Of a stretch of 64,000 nt of DNA, positions 56,490 through 64,000 are shown in pieces. Within the stretch, counting starts at the first letter, position 1, and each line of letters opens with the position of its first letter. The notes under the pieces were generated by a model. The model did no database searches, was not told the DNA's origin, and was given only the letters and a program-made list of their open reading frames with translations. A program made the translations under genes and the position numbers. This DNA comes from Pseudoalteromonas undina (GTDB lineage Bacteria; Pseudomonadota; Gammaproteobacteria; Enterobacterales; Alteromonadaceae). The stretch spans positions 186,001-250,000 of the forward strand of contig NZ_AHCF03000004.1 in NCBI RefSeq assembly GCF_000238275.3, read 5' to 3'.

Positions 56490-58463
56490 TTAAAGCATAT
56501 TATCTAAAGACTGAGTAATCGCTTCACTTTTTTCAACTAAGCGCTCAGCAGCTTTATACATTCTTTTTTTCATTAAATCGTTAGCTGTGCTGATGTAACG
56601 TCTCGATAATTCTTTTCTCAACGAGACTAAAAGTGAGAAGTCATTCGGTAATGCTGTTGATTCAGACTTAATAAACTCTTCAAACTCCATTAACGCTTTA
56701 TGATCTTCTATTGTTTCTAATTGAGCCGAGAAACGTTGAAACTTAGGACCATAAAACACCACTGCATCGGCACGCGGAAAGTCGGCTTGTTCGCCTAAAT
56801 TAACCTTTTGCTGATACGCAGTTAATGCATTAATAGCAGACTCTCGCTGCATTAAATTTGCTAGTAACTCATCCGCTTTTTTGTTGTTTGTAAAAACGAT
56901 TTTACCCACGTTTAAGAGAACTTTTTGGGTGATCACATCGTCACTTTCTATAGCGGTATTTAACGCAACAGTGAAATTATCAAGGTGAAGATCTGTTGGC
57001 TGATAACGGTAAGTTTTATCAACTTCTTTTAAGTCTGAAACTAAGTGAGCAATACTATTGGGCTGCTCTTCGTTATAACGCGACTGTTCAAGTAATAAAT
57101 CGATTCTGGCTGTAATATCAAAAATAATTGATTGGCGTTCTCTAAGTACACTTTCTAATTGCATCGATAGTTTTTCTGAATCAGGGTAATAATCTAATGC
57201 ATCAGAGTAGACGGCTATGATTTTATCGAAATCTTTAAATTTACGACCTGCAATATTATTAAACTGATTAGCTTCATCATTAAAGCTCTCTAATATGCTT
57301 TGCTGGTTTGATCTTAGTAACCCTTGTTTAAGCACTTCATATTGTGGTGGAATTTGTTCAAGTTTGTTTAAAATAGTTGGCCCCTGCCAAGACATCCACG
57401 CTTCTACTTGTTGGTTAATCGCTTTGGCATTATCGAGTTGTGCCTGTAATTGTTTTGTATTATCTGAGCTTGAGTAATAATTTTGCGCAATTAAACCAAT
57501 AATGGCGATACTGGCGACGCTTGCAAAAATGGCTGGCTTTAAGTTTGTTGTGAGACTTTTTAAAATGGGCTCTAATGATTCAAGCCTTTGATTCGCATTT
57601 AAAACTAATGCTTTATTTAAATTGTTCCACAAAAGAATAGGGCAGTTACTTGGTTTTTTAACTGCTGTATTTTTAGGTACTTTGTCTGCAGCAACACGGT
57701 TAAATGGGTGTTTACTACTAAGTAGTTCATAGGCAATACAGGCAAAAGAAAAAACATCGTCTTTTACTGATGCTTCACTACCCTTTAATTGCTCAGGACT
57801 TGCATATGTTGGGGTGTAGCCGCCAATAGTTGCCAGTTCACTGTCATTTTTTACAGCGTATTGATCGTCTAAGCTTTTGTGTTTGGCAATACCAAAGTCA
57901 AGCACCTTAAGGTTGCCGTTAGAGTCAAAAATAATATTTGAGGGCTTAAGGTCGTTATGAATTACGCCTCGCGAGTGGGCATAAATTAGCGCATTGGTTA
58001 ATTGCTCTAAAATAATTTTTGCTTTTTTAAACGCTAAACCTGAGGGTTTATTACGTTTAATAATTTGTTCCAGTGTTTCCCCTTCAATTAACTCCATAGT
58101 GACATAATATAAATCGCCATCAGAATCTGCTGAGTACACTTTTACAATACTTGGGTGGGAAAGTTGCTGTGTTTTTGCTGTTTCATCTTTTAGTAATGAA
58201 ATAGCTTCTTCAGAGCTTGAAAATTCTTCCTGAAGTACTTTAATTGCTACTGTGGCTTCTGAGCGATTACTGCTTTCTAAAAAAGTATCGCGCGCCCGAT
58301 AAATGTAGCACATACCGCCTTGGCCAATCAGCTCTTCAATTAAGTAGCGGCCAGATATTTTTTTGCCAAGTAGGTTTTGCTTGCGAATGTTTGACGTTTT
58401 TTTTGTGTTTGAGTCTAGGGAAGCAATCTGAGTTTTATCGTTGTGATCATTAGTACTACTCAT
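56490..58463 (-). CDS. ppkA: T6SS-associated Ser/Thr protein kinase (PpkA-like)
   Basis: The Hanks-type kinase domain (about residues 38-300) has the glycine loop LIGQGGMCYIYRA, the invariant lysine in VAIKVL, HNDLKPSN as catalytic loop (an HRD variant) and LDFGIAK. A single membrane helix (about 309-327) leads into a long helical C-terminal region of unknown fold. In T6SS loci such kinases phosphorylate the FHA protein and trigger assembly. Here the FHA gene (tagH) is directly divergent, which supports the role. No phosphatase (pppA) is in view. Confidence 0.88.
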   Translation of the reverse strand: MSSTNDHNDKTQIASLDSNTKKTSNIRKQNLLGKKISGRYLIEELIGQGGMCYIYRARDTFLESSNRSEATVAIKVLQEEFSSSEEAISLLKDETAKTQQLSHPSIVKVYSADSDGDLYYVTMELIEGETLEQIIKRNKPSGLAFKKAKIILEQLTNALIYAHSRGVIHNDLKPSNIIFDSNGNLKVLDFGIAKHKSLDDQYAVKNDSELATIGGYTPTYASPEQLKGSEASVKDDVFSFACIAYELLSSKHPFNRVAADKVPKNTAVKKPSNCPILLWNNLNKALVLNANQRLESLEPILKSLTTNLKPAIFASVASIAIIGLIAQNYYSSSDNTKQLQAQLDNAKAINQQVEAWMSWQGPTILNKLEQIPPQYEVLKQGLLRSNQQSILESFNDEANQFNNIAGRKFKDFDKIIAVYSDALDYYPDSEKLSMQLESVLRERQSIIFDITARIDLLLEQSRYNEEQPNSIAHLVSDLKEVDKTYRYQPTDLHLDNFTVALNTAIESDDVITQKVLLNVGKIVFTNNKKADELLANLMQRESAINALTAYQQKVNLGEQADFPRADAVVFYGPKFQRFSAQLETIEDHKALMEFEEFIKSESTALPNDFSLLVSLRKELSRRYISTANDLMKKRMYKAAERLVEKSEAITQSLDNML

Positions 58464-58856
58464 AAAAAATCCTTTTATTGTGTTAAGTTAAATAATTACA
58501 AAGGTAAATATTCTCTGCTTATCTATCAATTTTCCCTCTGATATGAGTATGTATTTTACAAAAATATACAATTATAGCAATGCCTGAGTGACATATTGTT
58601 GTTGGTAAATTTCCCTTACTATATATTGAAAAAGTCGGTTTAAAGCTAGAAGGGGTCTCTAAACAGGCTGTTTTTGGCCTAGTTATAAAGCATTACGGTA
58701 AAATCTTTCATCGCTGTGTAATGTGTTTATCAAACATCTTGTTTTAGAGACAAAATCAAGAGCGCAATATTTTCTTGTGTTAATTTCAATGTTGACAATA
58801 GTTTCGCTTCTACTTTATCCTGTTCACAATAACGATATAAGGGACTGACTTATCAA
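58464..58856. other. Divergent T6SS control region
   Basis: This 393-bp gap between ppkA and tagH is AT-rich and has no ORF I can support. It contains a likely tagH promoter (annotated separately). I looked for a sigma-54 site and did not find one. Confidence 0.5.
58792..58821 (+). promoter_or_regulatory. Sigma-70 promoter candidate for the tagH operon
   Basis: TTGACA (58792-58797) is a perfect -35 hexamer. TATCCT (58816-58821) lies 18 bp downstream and matches the -10 consensus at four of six positions. The tagH ATG is 36 bp further on. Confidence 0.5.
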
Positions 58857-60131
58857 ATGGAACTGATACTAAACATCACTAGTTATCACAGACTTTCGCC
58901 TGAAATAGAAGCCACTAAAACTGTAACAGATTCATTAACTTTTGGTCGCTCTGAAGCGTGCGATTGGCATTTACCCGATCCCGAAAAAATAATCTCAAGT
59001 AAACACGGTATAATAGAAAAAGAAGGTGACTCTTTTTACGTATACGATAATTCAACTAATGGATTATTTATTAACTTTGCTGTAGCGCCGCTTGGTCAAG
59101 GCAACAAACAACGTTTGTCAGACAGTGACGTATTAACCATCGGCGATTTTCAAGTCAATGTAGTGCTAACATCAGATCAACAAGCTGATGTGAGTAGTTC
59201 TGCTCCAAGTCATTTTCAATCAGTAGATACTTTCGCTACGCAAAACTCTCAACCGGCTGAGCAGTCTATACCTTCATTCGATGACTCGATTATGAATGAG
59301 TCGATGCCTGAGATATCAGTGACTGCGCAACAAACAACAGATAATCATATTCCTGAAGACTGGGATGAATTAACGCGCCTTATGAATACCGATGACTTTG
59401 ACATTGGCAATAATGTTAGCAATTCATCAGCACCTGTTGATACTCCTGCGCCTGCGCCTATTCAAGAACCTCCTCGTTCAAATAGCCACGCTAATGAGCA
59501 CAAACCTGACAAACAGTCTGCACCAATAAAGAACGTAGTTCAAAATGACAAGGCGTTATCTGATGCGTTTTTAAAAGGGTTAGGGATTAAAGATGAGCTT
59601 AAAAATTCGTTAGATAATGAAAAACTGTGGTTTGAAATGGGCCAAGGCCTTAATTTATTACTCACTGAGCTTATGGAATCTTTACGTCAACGCGCGATTG
59701 TAAAAAACAAATTAAGATTGAACCATACGATGTTTCAGGCTGAACAAAACAATCCATTAAAATTTTCTGCCAATATTGATGACGTTATTCAGAACTTGTT
59801 CATAAAAAATAGTGCAAGCTTTCTGTCTTCGAATGAATCTATTAAAGAAAGCTTTATAGACACACGTAAGCATGAGCATGCTTTACTCGCTGGTGCAGAT
59901 GGTGTGTTAAAAGGGATGTTATCGCAGGTTTCTCCCATGCAAATTAATCAACAGGCAAACGATAATTCTAACGTGTTAAAAATTATCCCTGGTCAAATAG
60001 AGTCTAAATGCTGGAAGTTATATCAAAGTTTATATGATGATATTTCTCAGGAAGTGAACACTAAAGGCGCCATGGCAATGTCTGATGATTTTTTAAAGGC
60101 ATACAACGATCGAATCAAAGAAACGCACTAG
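58857..60131 (+). CDS. tagH: Type VI secretion FHA-domain protein TagH
   Basis: The N-terminal FHA domain (about 1-100) has the phosphothreonine-binding residues LTFGRSEACDW, SSKHGIIE and NSTNGLFIN. A long Ser/Pro/Gln-rich linker follows. The C-terminal helical part (about 235-424) matches the T6SS-specific FHA-C domain. It should be read out by the divergent PpkA-type kinase. It starts the operon, 15 bp before tssJ. Confidence 0.9.
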   Translation: MELILNITSYHRLSPEIEATKTVTDSLTFGRSEACDWHLPDPEKIISSKHGIIEKEGDSFYVYDNSTNGLFINFAVAPLGQGNKQRLSDSDVLTIGDFQVNVVLTSDQQADVSSSAPSHFQSVDTFATQNSQPAEQSIPSFDDSIMNESMPEISVTAQQTTDNHIPEDWDELTRLMNTDDFDIGNNVSNSSAPVDTPAPAPIQEPPRSNSHANEHKPDKQSAPIKNVVQNDKALSDAFLKGLGIKDELKNSLDNEKLWFEMGQGLNLLLTELMESLRQRAIVKNKLRLNHTMFQAEQNNPLKFSANIDDVIQNLFIKNSASFLSSNESIKESFIDTRKHEHALLAGADGVLKGMLSQVSPMQINQQANDNSNVLKIIPGQIESKCWKLYQSLYDDISQEVNTKGAMAMSDDFLKAYNDRIKETH

Positions 60132-60146
60132 AAAGGAAAGTAAATA

Positions 60147-60611
60147 ATGTACAAAGTTAAGCTCTACTTATTGAGTTTTAGTTTACTATTTTTGGTTATG
60201 GGATGTACTACGATGAATAAAATCGTACCTCCTTCTACCGATCTGATCATTAATGTATCTAAAAATGTTAATCCAGATACGTCAGAACGTCCTTCTCCAG
60301 TGGTAATGAAAATTTTTGAGCTTAGCTCAAGAACTATTTTTGACACGCAGGACTTTTTTAGCTTGTACGACACACCAGAAAAAATCCTCGGACCTGACTT
60401 ATTAAAAAAAGATGAATTAGAACTTCAGCCTGACTCAATACAACAATATAAAATGAGCCTTAATCGTAATACTCGTTACGTTGGGGTTGTTGTTGCTTAT
60501 AGAAATATAGATCAAGCAAGGTGGAGAGCGGTTATAGAAGTTGACCCTACCGGCTATGACGATATCAATGTTAATGTAGAAGCAATTGCGACATACATGA
60601 GAGAGCAATAA
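60147..60611 (+). CDS. tssJ: Type VI secretion lipoprotein TssJ
   Basis: TssJ is the outer-membrane lipoprotein that holds the TssM-TssL membrane complex. The signal sequence ends in the lipobox LVMGC. The small beta-sandwich has KIFELSSRTIFDTQDFFSLY and NTRYVGVVVAYRNID, typical of TssJ. At 154 residues it is of normal length. It lies between tagH and tssK. Confidence 0.92.
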   Translation: MYKVKLYLLSFSLLFLVMGCTTMNKIVPPSTDLIINVSKNVNPDTSERPSPVVMKIFELSSRTIFDTQDFFSLYDTPEKILGPDLLKKDELELQPDSIQQYKMSLNRNTRYVGVVVAYRNIDQARWRAVIEVDPTGYDDINVNVEAIATYMREQ

Positions 60612-60627
60612 AAAAGGATTTTTAAAA

Positions 60628-61956
60628 ATGGGTGATAACACTCGTGTTGCTTGGACTGAAGGAATGTTTTTAAGACCTCAGCACTTTCAACAAGCAGATA
60701 AATATATTTCTAATGTTATCAAGCAAGTATGCAGTGGCAATCTTGCTGATCCGTGGGGAATAATCGATATAAGTATTGATAATGAATTGCTTAACAGCGG
60801 GCAGTTTGCTGTAGACGCATTATCAGCAATCACTCCAGATTTATTACCAATAGATATGCCTCAATCAACATCATTACCTGAACCGCTAGTGGTTAATAAA
60901 GATGTTTTTGATGAGATTGTTTATCTTGCTATCCCTGCGCTAAAAAATAGCGGGATTAATATATCTTCAGCCGACGATAACACCGTTACTCGGTATAAGC
61001 TCAATGACTTGTCAGTGAGTGATGATTTATTAGGGGCACAATCTCAGGAAATTATTCAAGTTGCGAAAGTGTATAGCAAATTGATGCTGTCTTCTGATGA
61101 TCATTCAGGCTATATCGTATTACCTTTAGCTAGAATTATAGATGTGAGTAGTGAAGGGCAAATAAAGTTAGATGCTAAGTATATTCCTCCTTCTTTAAAA
61201 GTAGGGCAATGCAAACCTTTATCAGGGCTGGTCAGAGAAATTGGCTCAATGATAAAGCAGCGCGCTGAAAGTATAGCCGCTAGGCTCAGTCAAGGCTATG
61301 CAGGGAGTACCTCAGTTGCAGATTTTATCATGCTGCAAACACTAAATAAGTATGATGCGATATTTAATAACTTGCTTAGTGTCAATAGCTTACACCCTAA
61401 TGTATTTTATAGTCGTTTAATTGAGCTTGCGGGCGAGTTGTCAACTTTCAGCACAGCTAATAAGAGGGTACCTAAATTACCTAATTATGATCATACTAAT
61501 TTAGGACAGGTATTTAATGAAGTGGTTAACTTTTTATACCAATCGTTAAGCCATGTTATTGAGCAAACAGCAACTGAAATTAAACTTGAGCAAAGTAAAT
61601 TTGGTATTTCTTTTGGTGCGTTAAAAGACAAGTCAATTCTCAATTCAGCTCAATTTGTTTTAGCAATCAAAGCAAGTGTGCCACATGAAGAATTAAGAAA
61701 AATTCTGCCTTCGCAAATAAAAATTGGCAGTGTAGAAACTATTCGAGATCTGGTAAATAACCAAATTCCAGGTATTACGATTAGCAATTTACCAACAGCA
61801 CCAAGACAAATTCCTTATCATGCTGGTTTTCATTATTTTGAATTAAATAGGCATGGTGAACATTGGGATAAATTACGTTCCAGCGGGGGAATTGCTATTC
61901 ACCTCTCAGGAAATTACCCAGAGCTACAACTAAGCCTTTGGGCGATAAGAACTTAA
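60628..61956 (+). CDS. tssK: Type VI secretion baseplate protein TssK
   Basis: TssK connects the phage-like baseplate to the membrane complex. The family start WTEGMFLRPQHFQQADKY is present, and the C-terminal region HYFELNRHGEHWDKLR with the closing IAIHLSGNYPELQLSLWAI is also typical. 442 residues is the usual length. It is 16 bp downstream of tssJ and has AAAGGATTT as ribosome site. Confidence 0.95.
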   Translation: MGDNTRVAWTEGMFLRPQHFQQADKYISNVIKQVCSGNLADPWGIIDISIDNELLNSGQFAVDALSAITPDLLPIDMPQSTSLPEPLVVNKDVFDEIVYLAIPALKNSGINISSADDNTVTRYKLNDLSVSDDLLGAQSQEIIQVAKVYSKLMLSSDDHSGYIVLPLARIIDVSSEGQIKLDAKYIPPSLKVGQCKPLSGLVREIGSMIKQRAESIAARLSQGYAGSTSVADFIMLQTLNKYDAIFNNLLSVNSLHPNVFYSRLIELAGELSTFSTANKRVPKLPNYDHTNLGQVFNEVVNFLYQSLSHVIEQTATEIKLEQSKFGISFGALKDKSILNSAQFVLAIKASVPHEELRKILPSQIKIGSVETIRDLVNNQIPGITISNLPTAPRQIPYHAGFHYFELNRHGEHWDKLRSSGGIAIHLSGNYPELQLSLWAIRT

Positions 61957-61978
61957 CTTTTTAAAAGGAAGAGTTTCA

Positions 61979-63259
61979 ATGGACGAAACCATTATCAAAC
62001 CTCGCCCAGGTCGATTAGGGCGAAATACGCCAAGTAGTAATCCGGCACAAAATGATGCTGATAAAACAGTGATGTCGGTCGAGCCACCTTCTTCAAAGCC
62101 ATTAGGTAGTAACAAAGTATCGATATTTAAAAATCCTTTGTTAGAAGCAGCAACCGATTGTTTTTCTCTTGTAATTTCAATTAATCAATCGCTTGAAATG
62201 AGCAACCTCGCAGCGCTTAAACATCGTTGTGTTGAGGCAATCAAACGATTTGAAGTGGAAGTTCGCAATCAGCACTTATCAAAAGAAGTGATCAATAATT
62301 CCCGCTATTGTTTGTGTGCCATTCTTGATGAGTCTGTATTGAACTCAAAGTGGAGTTCAATGGAATGGGCAGATGAAAGTCTACTTTCTACTTTTCATAA
62401 AGAAACATTTGGCGGTGAATATTTTTATACGTTACTTGATTCAGGCTTAGGTCAACCAGAAAGAAATCAACAGTTTTTAGAGTTGCAATATCACTGCTTA
62501 AATTTAGGGTTTAAAGGTAAATATCGCCTAGGTGCCGGCGGTGATACAAAAATCGAAGAATATCGTTCACAACTTTATCATTTATTAAATCAACTTAATG
62601 GGCCAATTAACAACAAGCTGTCTCCAAACTGGAAGCAAAGAGTAGCAGCCGGTGTTGAACTGAGAAATCAAGTTCCGCTATGGGTTATATTTTCTGTATT
62701 GGGGCTAATATTATTGATGATCTATTTATCAATAAATATGAAACTAAATAATGATGTTGTTGCGATTAATGAAAAGCTAGCCGGTATTCACCCCTTAGCA
62801 GTCAACCAGATGGTTGATAAAAAAGATCAGCAATTACGTGTCCTTGAACAGTTGTTGCAAACAGAAATTAAAATGGGGATTGTTGCCGTTGCTAAAACCT
62901 CAGATGGGATCCGCATTACAATCAACAGTGAAAACTTGTTTAAGCAAGGAGACGCGCAACTTCTCCCTTCATTCCAGCCTATTTTAGAAAAGTTAGCGTT
63001 AAGCCTAGAAGGAACTAAAGGGCGAGTCCTCATAACAGGTCATACAGATGATTTACCAATTAGTACTGATACGTACCCTTCTAATTGGCATCTATCTTTA
63101 GCCAGAGCAACACAAGTTGCTAATTTAATGGCTAAAAGCACCAACTTGAGCGGCCGTCTATGGCCAGAAGGAAAGGGCGCAGCAGAGCCTATCGCCAGCA
63201 ATTCAGATTCAGCTTCTCGGTCGTTAAACCGCAGAATTGAAATCGATCTATTATTTTAA
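61979..63259 (+). CDS. tssL: Type VI secretion membrane protein TssL with OmpA-like domain
   Basis: The cytoplasmic IcmH/DotU domain (about 45-225) includes RYCLCAILDESVLNSKW and TFGGEYFY. One membrane helix (about 231-251) leads to a periplasmic OmpA-like peptidoglycan-binding domain with ITGHTDDLPIS and NRRIEIDLLF at the end. This is the long TssL form that anchors directly to the cell wall. A Lys/Arg/Pro-rich N-terminal tail of about 40 residues precedes it. It is 22 bp after tssK. Confidence 0.94.
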   Translation: MDETIIKPRPGRLGRNTPSSNPAQNDADKTVMSVEPPSSKPLGSNKVSIFKNPLLEAATDCFSLVISINQSLEMSNLAALKHRCVEAIKRFEVEVRNQHLSKEVINNSRYCLCAILDESVLNSKWSSMEWADESLLSTFHKETFGGEYFYTLLDSGLGQPERNQQFLELQYHCLNLGFKGKYRLGAGGDTKIEEYRSQLYHLLNQLNGPINNKLSPNWKQRVAAGVELRNQVPLWVIFSVLGLILLMIYLSINMKLNNDVVAINEKLAGIHPLAVNQMVDKKDQQLRVLEQLLQTEIKMGIVAVAKTSDGIRITINSENLFKQGDAQLLPSFQPILEKLALSLEGTKGRVLITGHTDDLPISTDTYPSNWHLSLARATQVANLMAKSTNLSGRLWPEGKGAAEPIASNSDSASRSLNRRIEIDLLF

Positions 63260-63269
63260 TGAGGCTGTA

Positions 63270-64000
63270 ATGAGTTTCTCACAAAAATTTAAGAAAATAA
63301 CCTACGCACTAACGTCTCGAACCGCTATGTTAATTATCGGTTTTTTAGCCTTATCATTATTAATTTGGTTTGGTGGTCCTTTAATTGCAGTGGCCGATTA
63401 TGTTCCGCTTGCCGGTGTCGCAGCAAGACTATTAACTATTTTATTGATAGTTCTCGTTTTTTCAGTAACCAAAATTTATCGCCTTATGCAGCAAAGCAAA
63501 CGTGATGAAAAAATGGCAGATGAGTTAATAGATAATAACGATGCAAACAGTAGTGAAGTTAACGAAGAAATAACCACCCTAAAAACCAGAATGAATGAAG
63601 CCATAGATTTACTCAAAGACGTAAAACTATTTAAAGGTAAAAATATATACCAATTACCTTGGTACATCATGATTGGTCCACCTGGCGCAGGTAAAACAAC
63701 GGTTATTCATAACTCAGGCCTAGATTACCCATTAAAGGATAAGCTTGGGGTTGATTTAGTGCATGGTGTTGGTGGTACGCGCAATTGTGATTGGTGGTTT
63801 ACCAATAAAGCGGTATTAATCGACACCGCAGGGCGTTACACAACGCAAAGTAGCCACGCTAAACACGACTCTAGAGCATGGGAAGGCTTTCTCGGCTTAT
63901 TAAGAAAGCATCGCCCATTACGCCCTATAAATGGGGTAATGATCAGTATGGGGATTTCTGAACTTATGAGTCAGACCAAAACTGAACGAAATCTTCATGC
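63270..64000 (+). CDS. tssM: Type VI secretion membrane ATPase-like protein TssM (3' part beyond the window)
   Basis: Two membrane helices near the N-terminus (about residues 19-36 and 51-70) precede a cytoplasmic NTPase domain with Walker A GPPGAGKTT (about 136-144), then LIDTAGRYTTQSS. Only about the first 244 residues are in the window; full TssM has about 1,150. The ATG at 63270 has GAGG upstream and begins 10 bp after tssL. The remaining T6SS genes (tssA, tssB, tssC and others) should lie to the right or elsewhere. Confidence 0.93.
   Translation, partial: MSFSQKFKKITYALTSRTAMLIIGFLALSLLIWFGGPLIAVADYVPLAGVAARLLTILLIVLVFSVTKIYRLMQQSKRDEKMADELIDNNDANSSEVNEEITTLKTRMNEAIDLLKDVKLFKGKNIYQLPWYIMIGPPGAGKTTVIHNSGLDYPLKDKLGVDLVHGVGGTRNCDWWFTNKAVLIDTAGRYTTQSSHAKHDSRAWEGFLGLLRKHRPLRPINGVMISMGISELMSQTKTERNLH

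Noticed and set aside
58464..58856. Sigma-54 promoter for the T6SS operon
   Set aside because: No TGGC-N8-TGC element seen; a sigma-70-like pair is present instead.

Overview
The window looks like a chromosomal segment of a marine, low-GC gammaproteobacterium, most probably Pseudoalteromonas or a close Alteromonadales relative. This is an inference from protein resemblance, from the gene order ndk-rlmN-pilF-rodZ-ispG-hisS-yfgM-bamB-der, from the large TonB-dependent receptor, and from the many c-di-GMP and chemotaxis proteins. I see no rRNA, tRNA, CRISPR array, intact insertion sequence or prophage. Both ends cut through genes: an HD-GYP response regulator on the left and tssM on the right.

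Layout. 1-8.5 kb: HD-GYP regulator, glutathione S-transferase, MDR reductase, acetyltransferase, anmK and a membrane GGDEF/EAL protein. 8.5-15.2 kb: a compact minus-strand unit dabB-dabA-(frameshifted DUF6671-type gene)-tsaC/sua5, divergent from a LysR regulator; this is an energy-coupled bicarbonate uptake system. 15.3-21.5 kb: a 651-residue orphan protein behind a near-consensus flagellar sigma-28 promoter, then a thioredoxin-like protein, a DASH cryptochrome and a DUF885 hydrolase. 21.5-32 kb: the conserved housekeeping block (der, bamB, yfgM, hisS, ispG, rodZ, pilF, rlmN, ndk). 32-41.7 kb: cytoplasmic PAS chemoreceptor, a MITE-like repeat, trhP with its ferredoxin yfhL, a cysteine-free sirtuin, an Lgt-like/TlpA thioredoxin fusion, a TonB-dependent receptor and a double-receiver response regulator. 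41.7-47.4 kb: PAS-GGDEF-EAL protein, SDR, DUF4382 lipoprotein, astB and a small ORF. 47.5-56.3 kb: stress and detoxification modules (ohrR/ohr with twin operator-like palindromes; arsR-gapdh-arsJ; TetR/AhpD-like pair with a perfect 16-bp palindrome), a dCache chemoreceptor and small envelope proteins. 56.5-64 kb: start of a type VI secretion locus, with a PpkA-type Ser/Thr kinase divergent from tagH(fha)-tssJ-tssK-tssL-tssM.

How the genes work together. Several units are self-contained: DabAB with its regulator for inorganic carbon; ArsR/GAPDH/ArsJ for arsenate export as 1-arseno-3-phosphoglycerate; OhrR/Ohr for organic peroxides; TrhP/YfhL for wobble-uridine hydroxylation; PpkA and TagH for phospho-control of the T6SS. 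The items most worth a second look are the sigma-28-driven orphan, the DUF6671-type gene inside the dab unit, the Lgt-like/TlpA fusion and the zinc-ligand-free sirtuin. All motif calls were made by eye; none was checked by database search.
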